From Rhodamnia argentea (Eukaryota; Streptophyta; Magnoliopsida; Myrtales; Myrtaceae), in contig NC_063152.1 of NCBI RefSeq assembly GCF_020921035.1, forward strand, positions 22,146,887-22,210,886: a stretch of 64,000 nt of DNA, written 5' to 3'. Below are positions 54,301 to 64,000 of this stretch, piece by piece (within the stretch, counting starts at the first letter, position 1; each line of letters opens with the position of its first letter). The notes below the pieces were generated by a model, which saw only the letters and a list, made by a program, of their open reading frames with translations, did no database searches and was not told where the DNA came from. The translations under genes were made by a program, and so were the position numbers.

Positions 54301-57300
54301 TTGAGAACAAAGCAACCAGCGTAGATTTAATTGGGGAATATGAAGCTTGAAATCGACTTCAATCAGTGAAGATTGAGCCTAAAATCACACCGAGGCTCCC
54401 TTGGGTGATGTAGAAAACGTCGATCTGCCATTGTTGCATTAGCTCATAGAAATTGACCTCAAAACACGAGTCAAAGCTACCAAGAAGATGAAGAAGGCAA
54501 TGTTGATGGAGCAGAAAGACAAGTCCATCCAACTCGCCGACCACGTCCCCAGAGGACTGGTTTAGGAGCAGCAACGAGAGCCATGCAGGCCTGTCATCCT
54601 CCTGCTCCCTCTACTAGGAGTTGTTAGATGAGGAGCAGTGCAGCCGAAGTCAAGGGTGTTGCCCCTGAGTGGCAGCGACAATAGGAACACTGAGACAGCT
54701 TCGCAGTGCTGCAGTCAAGTGACCTGCTCTGGGATTTCAGCCAATCATTGGTTGGGATGATAGTGGAGGAGGAGACGTTTGACATGGAGGAGCTGCAGAA
54801 GCTTCTCGAGTGCTTATTGTTGCTGAACTCATGCCACCATCACTGTTCCTGTTGTAGGTGTTCGCCGAGTTTTGGGAGTCTCTGTTATCAACTCCATTGT
54901 GAGGAAGTGACGACAATGCTTTTCCTCTTTCTCATTATTTTCATTTTTCCTCTTCTTGCTTTTCTCTGTTTTTGCCCGTAAAGATTGTAGCTATTGTTCT
55001 AACTTAATTGACTGGTCGTGATCCAAGGTGCTCATCGTAGTTTGTGTGTTTTCCTCTGTCCTTGAGTGTAAAATTATTGCTAGAAGTTCATGATGCAGAG
55101 TGTTATAGCTAGAAGTTCATTTATGCAAAAAATGACAAATGATCTTTTCTACTTTGATCCTTCCTAAAATCTTGGGTTACTTCAAGCTCGATGTGATTAC
55201 CTTCACCGATTGAAGGTGATTTCAAGCTTCATCTTCTCAAACTAAACCCCAGAGTTTTCTCTATTTTCAAGCAAATTTCCGTGCTTTTTTATTTTTTTAT
55301 GGGTTTTTACTTTGTGGACTTTTATGATGCATCACCCTCTCTCAAGAAGATAGTCCAATGAGTGTTGTTAGTCTGCATGGATCCCACAAATTCCACGTCA
55401 TTTGTTTTATATACCTATGTCATTGATTTGATCGGAGTTTCTGATCTCCGGTCATCAGAGGACTGCATTCAACAATGGACTGAAGATCCGGGACCTTGAT
55501 TTACCAATTAAGAGTTACAGGACTTGGATTCCACAATCCACCTAAGCCATAGGACCAGAAGTGGACTTCCCCCTAAATAATACTTTGCATGAGATCATTA
55601 TATCATGTATGATGCTCATGAATGTCTCATGGATCAAAACCTTCCTAACACAGGAAAAATTAACCATACATTAACAGTAAAAGCATGGTCACAGAATAAA
55701 ATTTTGACCTTCAAAGTGGCTCAATACAAACAAGGAATGGTTCTATGGAGGCCTACTATAGCAGCATGAAAAGTAATGCCAAATCCTCAAGGAGAAAGCT
55801 AATAGAAGTCAAAGGAGAGGGACAGATAATACAATCCACAATATATAACTTAAGAGGAGGGTTAAGGGAAATCAGAGCTAGAGGGTGCAGGTTAATTCTG
55901 CTGTTGTATCCTCTTGGTGATGAGATACTTGAGGCACCATCATAGCATGGAATTGGAGAACAATTACTAACTTCCAACATCATTTTGCTGCTTTTATTAG
56001 TATTAAAGCTGGTGTACAATTTCCAAGTGACGCACTTCCCTCAAGCTGTCCCATCTCTTTATATGAATTTTTCCTGCTGGTCTTGATTTCGTGACAGTTT
56101 CACAAGTCTGGGTAATCAGATTAACTTAGTTCCAATTTTACCTTATTAAATTCCACTTCACAAGGTGGGTAATTTTAGTCATCCCCAGGAAGACATTTTG
56201 GAAGTTGAATCTTTCTTTGAAACTGAGGATAGTGAGACCATGTTCTTGACCTGGAAGTGCATACAGAGCAAGAGTCCCCCAGAAAACTACTTTAATTAAA
56301 AAAGAAACAACAACCTCTCCAAACAACTTAAGTATCAATAGTCAGGTAAAGAAATTTCTTTGCATAAACTGGAAAAATCTGGGAAACTATGCAACATTAT
56401 AACAGCATAATCTAGTTTCCACCATTAATCAAAGGCCACTTTGCAGCTTCATGTACAATCATTTACATATTGGAACCTTATCAGTGGACTCTTTGGAAGT
56501 TTTGTGAAGAGAAGTATCTCTTGACAAGAAAGTAGATGGCAAGATAATGAAACAAACTTCAAATCGCCATGAGTACACTTTTTTTTCTTCTCTAAAGAGT
56601 GGTTCTGTATGTGGGGATCCTGGAGATCTTATCCAGTGCAGGCAAAGGCAAAAAGCGCACTTGAGCTAGCACTCAATAATGCCTAAGGCAAAAGGTGTGA
56701 AAAAAGTGCACGCCCCCCCAGCAAAGTAGGGCGCAAAAACTCAAAATTGGGAAGTAGCATTATATTCGACAAAAATAGAGAGCACAGGGTTCAAACTACA
56801 AAGAATATTTAAAAAATATTGATCAAGAAGAGCATGCACTCTAGATGATTCAGAGACAGATAAGAAAATATGAATTCAAAGACAGAAATTAGAATTGAGA
56901 AAATATAGGGCTCAATCTCGTATATGTGCTTTCAAAGGCACGCGTGCGCATACACAGAGCTGGTACTGGTCTAGTTCCTTCGATAAACACTGGCCTATGT
57001 GTAGCTAACACTGACAATGATGACAAATGTGCAGGTGTTCCTCTGCTCTGAGAGTCTGAAAAGTACTTCTAGTTTTGAAGAAAGTAGACTTTCAACCCCA
57101 CTGTAAATAAAAGGATCAAATATACTTTCGCAGGAAAAGCCAATTGACTTGACTGAAATCCATTTTTCTTCATCAGGTGACAAGTTAAGCTTGTGTCTGA
57201 TGAAGAAAGCTCAAAATGTGGTAAAAGGCATATGCTTGGCAAAACACACCCTGCCAGACTTCCTAGAAGAGAAGTGCCATTGCCCTACCTCGCCTGAGCA

Positions 57301-60300
57301 CGTAGGTAAACCAGGTGATTGTTCTACACTGTTCTTCTCCACTTTAAATATTTTCAAGGTCTTCAAAATACTCTCTTTCATTCTGTACAACCTATAAAAG
57401 TCTACGCTGTTAGATATTTTTGTCATTAAAGCAGAAAGAAGGGCATTTTGGTGAATCTCTTGTACAAGACAAGTTTCTGCCATAACTTAATTGGGAGCCC
57501 CACCACCTAAATTTGGATCTTTATTAAGAAGACTCAGGTCACAACCTTTTCTTTTAGTGGCTATTTAATTAATCCTGATAAGTTCATGTATTTCTTAATT
57601 AGATATGGATTTCATGATAAGTGACTTACTTTTTAGAATATCCAAGTAAATCATATATGTTCGTCAATAAATACAAAGACAAACTGCAGATCTTAAAGGT
57701 GCCAATTTTAAAATTATCCTGATATGAGTTATATCTTCAAGAAGTTGACATTATCTTAAATCCTGATCATGAGCATGATCATTAGATGTATAAATGAGTC
57801 CACCTACTCATAAATTACTTGAACAAGACTTGATGACTTTAGGTTTAAGTCGATCTTGAATAGCTTAAGTGTCAAATCAAGTCGAGTGTGAACTTACAAA
57901 TCTAGAGCTTCCATAACTCATGTATCTAATTAAATAGATGAGTATTTTAACTATTTTGTGAATCTCACTTTGGGTTAACAATTTAGTATCATGAAAGCGA
58001 AGTCCCACTTTTGGATGAGAAAGCAATATTTCATTATGGGAGCATGGCAATAGGAGTGGTTGGAAACTTGGGATCTCAATGTTCCATCTCATATGTTGAA
58101 CATATATGTGGAATTTAACTTGTAGAAGCTACTTAAAGATCAATTTAAGTACTGGGATTTCTATGTTTCATAGTACAAACAGTTTATAATACCAGATAAA
58201 ACCTAAATATGCTAAACGTAAGGTCAAATGAAACGCAAACATAAAATGATCCCAGATTTGTTTTAGAATAAAGTGTATGTATTAATCAATGTGTTGTTGT
58301 ATACTACAGTACAACTTAGTGCAATGAAGCATTTACTTGAATATTGGACAGACACATTGCGTTTTTGGATAGAATATGTTAGTCTTATGTCCTTTGTCTT
58401 ATTAATTTTCTAAACATCTATAAGAAGTCAGCCATGGTAGCACAAGCTCAAAAACTAGTTTCAAGAGAACAGGCATATTCTTTGCTAAACACATGCTAAG
58501 CTATTGATGAAAGGAATAAAATAAACTGATTCTTTATAATGTATGATGTACAGCACCGCAGAGAACCAGAACAAACAATTGATTCAGGAAGCAATAGAAC
58601 AACAAAAAAGGATGCAGCCATGACATACAGAGTAAAACGTCCATATAACATATAGATATTTGAGATATAAATGCGTCCATTCTCACATCTAGGGAGCACA
58701 ACGATAAATAAATATCGCCTAGGCACCAATCTGCACAAGGCACAGCTTATCCAAGGAAAGAAAATTATAAGTGCGACAAAGATCAAACAGAAGCATACCT
58801 ACACCGCTGATCAGACGACGTGGTCATTTGCATAGTTTCACCAGTAACAAGATGCTCTACCACTGTTGCTAACAACGATACAACCTACAAATATGGCAAT
58901 ATAATGAGAAAAAGACGTTTGTTCATGCTACTCAAGGTATGGCATTGCAATCCCAGTCATACCACATAAACTACACCTCTAAATCACTGAACTCTTGAAG
59001 GAAAAGAAAAGTGGAAGGAAAATGAAGCAAGATTTATTTAGGAGTCATAAACTAGATGAACAGAGAAGACATTTAGGGGATTATCCTCCAGAACTCATCT
59101 GGTCCTTCTTAATTAAGTAGAATGATACAAAGAAGAGAAAAATGCCAACTGGAGCTGTGTCAGAAAAGCTCTCTCTGCTCGGAATTTGAATTCTACTATT
59201 TTTGTCAAATGGAAAGGAAATAGTAGACGAAATTTCAGTGCAAAAGAGGAAAAGAAAGGAGGATGGTGGATCTCCTTGTCAATCCTAAACAAATGCAGTT
59301 CGCACAAATAACAGAACAAGCATTTGTGAGACTCATTGGAATATCCTGAGCCATCGTAAGAAATTGCATCTATCACTCTACAAGCAACAGGACCTGATGT
59401 GTAACACTCATGCCCAATCCTAAGCTTGAATGTCCACACAAAATTAGGGAACTGTGATCTTGGGTAAGGGGAAAAAAAGAACTCGACAGACTCTAGATAG
59501 GAAATATTTACCTAGATTTCAAGAATGTTGCATCCACAGATTTACAGCTAAATGACAAAAGAAGAGCCTAGTATTCAGTACCCAAAGCATGTCTTTTTTT
59601 ATGGGCTAGACAAAATAAGCCCTTTCACGTGGTGCGCATTACTGACACAAAGATTATCATTAAATATGAATAAAGAATCATGTCAAATCATACTGAAATC
59701 CAGACATACCTCCGTGTTTTTCAAGGATGCAAGCGCCACACAAGCTCGAGAAAGGAGAAAATCCCCAGCTAAAACTGCCAACTGCATAGCAAACAAAAGT
59801 TTGTTGACATCTATATTTTTGAATGTACTATCATCTGCATGGACCACGATGAAGTCACAAATCTTCACAATGCATCTTCTTCATAAAGCGAGACCAGTAT
59901 GGTAAGACTAAAACTTCTTTTCCTTTATAAAAGAAAATCAAGGCACGAACTTGTCAAAAAACTAACACATCTGTAATCGTGGAAAGGTGCAGGCATTGTG
60001 TCTATGTAAAAGAGGAAAGATTTCTCCATCCGTTACTGTTTAACACCGTGTTTGGCGGCATGCATGCATGCATGAATGAAATCTAGACATATAACAAATG
60101 TAAGAACCAGCAATATTTCTGAAGATGGTGGAGATGTATGAGCACCTTGTTTCCCATGATATCATTTAATGAAGGAATACCACGTCTTGTGTCGGCATCA
60201 TCCAACACATCATCATGAAGAAGGCTTGCAACCTAAGGGAAACAAATAATATGTGCATTAATCCAGAAATTAAAAGGTTGTTTAATAGGGTGAACTTAAA

Positions 60301-63117
60301 AGAAACAGTATTTGAGTCTATGACATTGTCCAGCAAAAGAAATGTAATCCTTATTCTGCATTACCAGTACTAACAAACACGCTATATATGTGCAGGGTCT
60401 GTTCCTTTCCTTTCTTTCTATAGGTTGACACAACTCCCTCAGAAGGTACGAAGGAGGAACTACCCCAATAAAAACCCGCTTCAGAATATTGAAGTATGAA
60501 ATTGAACTTGCCTACTTACACAGAATCATCTCTCATTTAATATACTCGCTTCACTACAATTATCAAGTCTCACTTGTTTTATTTACTTCTATTTGCCAAC
60601 AACAGACTTTCTTTCTTGGTTGGTGGGTAGGTTATGGCGGTGGTGAGCTTGGGAGGGAGCTCAGATATATTAATCTAGTGTCTAAACAAAAGGCATGTAG
60701 GGAAATTAGGAAGTAGCATCACAGACATCATTTAAAGAACAACTTCATCTGGTAAAGAGCCATTGTAGATCACTCAAAGAAAAATTTTCTCCACCATCTA
60801 CAGTATAACATATCTCCAAAGTTCACAGGACCAGCAAGTTAGATGCTCAAATGTTAAAAGAACAAACGAAAGGATATAAGAGAATAATTAAATTAATCCA
60901 TATGCAGACGCAGCAACAGCCTGTTATTTCCTACTCCTTTGATTCCATAGACACAGAAAAGGCACATATAACAGTAAGATGAGAAACTAACTTACATGAA
61001 TCATCTCTGTGATCTCAGCTATGCACTGCTGTCTTGTACGTAGTTCCGAAGACACTGCATCTCCTAAACTACCATCAGTTGGTACCGGCAGAGGCAAATG
61101 CAAAGCACTAGCCATTAAAAGTAAAACCTGTGCCAGATAAAAGATAAAACTTAAAAGCAGGTGGAATCCAAAAGATAAGAAGTACATCAATTTTCTCTCC
61201 ACAAAATTAATCTGAAGCTGAAAGTAGGGAAAAAGAAATCAACTCATGGAAAATGATAAAGAAATTGAAATTCACTTGCACAATAACCAATTAAAACCAA
61301 AGATCTAAACATTAGAAAGGGGGAAGTTGAGTTTCAATATGCCTCGAAGCATCTTCTAAAAGCTGTTAGTTCCACAATGTCCACAAAAGCTCATGGGCTA
61401 TATGCTAGTATTAATTTGTCTTGATGGTCAACAAATTATCATTTAGCTTAAAAGGTGTCTATATCCTTCGAGCTAAATTACACCAAAAGCACTAAAAGTT
61501 TCATACAGAGTGTAATCAAGTCATAAACATCTCGAATCAAATTCCAATCCTTTTAACGTGCACCAAGTCCTAAACTGGCCACCAGTGGTATTTAGACACC
61601 AGAATTTAGGACAATATTCACTTTCACAAAATAAAGGCTGATTTAACCATAATCAGGTATTAAAATGATTATCAGCAACCATTGCAAACAAAAATCAATC
61701 TATGCGAAGTCAAGAAGAAGTCCTTTTTACATGAACCCAAAAACTAGCCCCCCATTTCAAATCAAACCACAAAAGGATAATCAAATTGTTCAATTAATCA
61801 TCTGTGAATAAGGAAAATCATTGAAGTAATAAGACACGAGTCTAATTTCAATAAAATAATAAGAAACCAAAAGAATTGAAGAAATAGATTCAGGTTAGCT
61901 AAACCCTAGCGACTGAAAATCAAATTCTCATTTATTTAATGCATAGACTTAATGAATAACTAAATTGAATACTCATGAGCAATTTATGTATGGGTTTAAG
62001 AACCAATGACTGATCAATAAGAATTTCGTTCAATTTTGGTGATCATATTTGAGACCACCTTCAGGTTTTTCATAAAAGTCAATTTTCCTCAATTCCACAT
62101 AAGACTTGAGGTCTGTCTTTTAATTGATCTCATAACCAGGCCATACATCAAAATTCAACAATATCAATATGCTTTTTCACAACGGTATAATCGGAACCAT
62201 CTTGATTTTGATGACAGGTTGAATCTCCAGCAATTAGATACACCAGTGAAGAGGTCTTAATTGCATGAATTTTCAATTTATTAATTGAATGTATTCTGTA
62301 CAAAACATTTAGGACTTCCGCTATAATTCCCTCTCCCCCTTAAAGCCTCTTAAAGCAAATAAGCCAGATGACAATGATCTATTAAGATCTCTTAATATCA
62401 CAGTTCTCAGGCAAGCAAATCTAGGTTATCCTCGAGACATTTTCTCCCAACTCAACATCATAACTCAAACATTCCCATACTGTGAACTTAATGGTGTGGA
62501 TAAGCAGAACAGAAATAGTGGTCACATCACAGCTTAGGAACACACTTATCAGTTAAAGGTCTGCAAAGTAACCTTGCAAAAGCATGAACATTCAGCATAG
62601 GCAAAACATCATGAATTATACAATCACAATACAAAAAAGCAATAGGCAAACCCAAACTTCTGATATTCCAAAGAAGTATAAACAAGGTCTTTTTTCTCAT
62701 GATGCAAAACCTTCTGTTAAGAAGGTACCAAGGAGTTAGCGGGCACCACCCCTATATGAAATGGCATAAGAAGGGAAGCCTCGCATAAAAATTCATTCTA
62801 ATATTTCCCTTAAACTAGAAGTACGATATTAAAATGTAAAAGGTATAGGACGTACTGTGGGGCGAAACCTTTTCCCTTCCACACCCATTCTAAAAAAATA
62901 TTCGGCAGCCGAGGCAAGTTTTGGGACCTGAAGAATCGGTTCTCCCACTGTTAGATTAGTAAGGAGAAAGCACCCAAAGCATTCCTACTTCTTAAAAACA
63001 GAATGAAACAAAAGAGAAGAAAGCAAATATTGATACCTCAGCAATAACCATTGCTCGCAATCTGTTAGCAAGTAGTGATAGCTCATCTGCAACAAGTGAG
63101 AATGGGTCAAGTTGTTC
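51311..63117 (-). CDS. SPS3: Solanesyl diphosphate synthase, mitochondrial type (SPS3-like), 5' end outside window
   Basis: Coding exons, read on the minus strand: 63117-63037, 62927-62856, 61127-60996, 60232-60146, 59781-59710, 58884-58799, 53929-53797, 53167-53078, 52355-52257, 51490-51311. Together they give 343 residues in frame to the stop. The enzyme adds isopentenyl units to make the C45 side chain of ubiquinone. The first Asp-rich motif DDVLDD lies in HDDVLDDADTRRG (60214-60197), the second DDVLD at 53146-53132 in FQLIDDVLDFTGT. Small residues Ala and Ser at -5 and -4 from the first motif fit a long-chain product. It ends ALIDLTHIVITRNK. Compared with Arabidopsis SPS3 (At2g34630) about 79 N-terminal residues, with the transit peptide, are missing to the right. 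The exon 53929-53797 uses an unusual donor, GTTCGT. The intron before it is 4.9 kb and holds an inverted-repeat element. Confidence 0.93.
54030..55575. mobile_element. 1.5 kb inverted-repeat element in an SPS3 intron
   Basis: Left text cctataacttaggtggattg (about 54052) and, inverted from about 55553, cctatggcttaggtggattg match, and the match extends both ways (attccattttttcg / agtccacttctgg; caatcaagtcctgt / aatccaagtcctgt). The core has short frames (54359-54574, 54706-54981) without known domains. Exact ends and target duplication are not clear. Confidence 0.6.
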
Positions 63118-64000
63118 CTGAAAGAAGCGCAGAGCATGTAAGAATACAAAATTCAAAGCATACCACACATGAAAAGAAGAAATGATGTTAATTGTATAAA
63201 AATTACCAAGAGTAAGGGAATGGGAGAATATCATTGTGAGATTTATTGAATAAGTGAATAGTAAATAGAACATTAACAAACATCAGAATGGATAGACAAA
63301 AAGACCTTGTCACAAAAGGACGTTATTCCCCACAACAGCACCAGCTAGAGGAAAACAGGAAGAATAAGCCATGCCACACCAGACATATGGCAGAATAAGG
63401 AAGTATTATGATGGATGCCAAAGTATCAACTAATTTTCAATTTTTGGTTTGTATAGAAGATTTCTCAAGCTGATTGACGAAAAGCTTACCCAGATGAGTA
63501 CTTCACTGTCAAGAACTCTTAGTATTTGGATAAAGAAATGCTTGAAGCTTTATTTATTTGGGGAGACAAGAGTAATCATTTTCAACATGTACATTGAAAT
63601 TATTGTGAATGGTCAGACTACAACCTGGGAAGTAACCATGATTTTGTTGTGTCTCCTTAGTGAAAGTAAATGGCAAGGCTTAAATCCCACACGTTGAAGC
63701 TTCATCATCTAATACCCATTCTTATGTGTCAAACCAAAAATTGCCATTAACAAACTTAAACAGTGGATTAAGCATGCTATATTGATACTAATAAAGCTCT
63801 ACGTGTCCCTATAAAGAGATCCAGATAGATATCACACACGTGTACATTTGCGTGTGTTTGCAGCATAATCCCTTAAGTGTTGCAGACTCATCAGCTTTTC
63901 TTGTAAAATGCGGCCATACGGTTTAGTCTAGTAAGCCATCGTGTATCTGTGCCACTAAGTCCAAAAAAGAAGTTCCACACATATGAGAAGCTGGATACAG
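63118..64000. other. SPS3-like intron or upstream region
   Basis: The 3' splice site of the exon at 63117 (tttcag on the minus strand) shows that this is intron. I found no further SPS3 exon; the transit-peptide exon should lie to the right of the window. Confidence 0.6.

Noticed and set aside
54359..54981. Frames inside the SPS3 intron element
   Set aside because: No transposase or other domain recognisable; probably element core noise.
1..64000. CRISPR arrays, bacterial operons, viral genes
   Set aside because: No spaced identical repeats of CRISPR type, no prokaryotic gene packing and no viral coding regions were seen; the gene structures are those of a plant.

Overview
The window is nuclear DNA of a eudicot plant. 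It has long AT-rich intergenic stretches, multi-exon genes with GT-AG introns, two pentatricopeptide-repeat (PPR) genes, plant-type aromatic amino acid decarboxylases, a plant GT31 galactosyltransferase and a mitochondrial-type long-chain prenyl diphosphate synthase. The filler is transposon-derived. The style of the repeats fits a woody eudicot such as a member of Myrtaceae, but that is only a guess.

Layout. 1-3876 is repeat DNA that looks like part of an LTR retrotransposon. 5037-7037 (+) is a complete PLS-DYW PPR gene close to Arabidopsis At4g21065. 6497-33115 is a large tandem segmental duplication: copy A (6497-18729) and copy B (18739-33115) meet at a junction with 9 bases of filler. 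Each copy holds one intact, intronless tyrosine/DOPA-decarboxylase-like gene on the minus strand (9210-10766 and 21573-23129). Copy A ends in the last two exons of a galactosyltransferase gene (18080-18491). Copy B starts with the last 180 codons of the PPR gene, broken by a stop (18739-19279). The complete galactosyltransferase (GALT2-like, 7 exons, 684 residues) lies at 32461-39472 (-), so the ancestral order was PPR - decarboxylase - GALT2.

40589-41614 is a Harbinger-like DNA element carrying a broken piece of a phospholipase D C2 domain. 42919-45384 (+) is an intact P-class PPR gene. 45385-51310 holds no gene I recognise and one inverted-repeat element (48768-49933). From 51311 to beyond the right side runs a solanesyl diphosphate synthase gene (SPS3-like, minus strand); nine coding exons are visible and the 5' end lies outside. 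One of its introns carries a 1.5 kb inverted-repeat element.

The genes do not form a pathway. The PPR proteins are probable organelle RNA factors, GALT2 acts in the Golgi on arabinogalactan proteins, SPS3 makes the ubiquinone side chain, and the decarboxylases supply amines for specialised metabolism. The main biological interest is the duplication: the two decarboxylase copies differ at 14 of 518 residues, and four of these sit in 13 residues of the predicted substrate pocket. I saw no novel multi-gene system.
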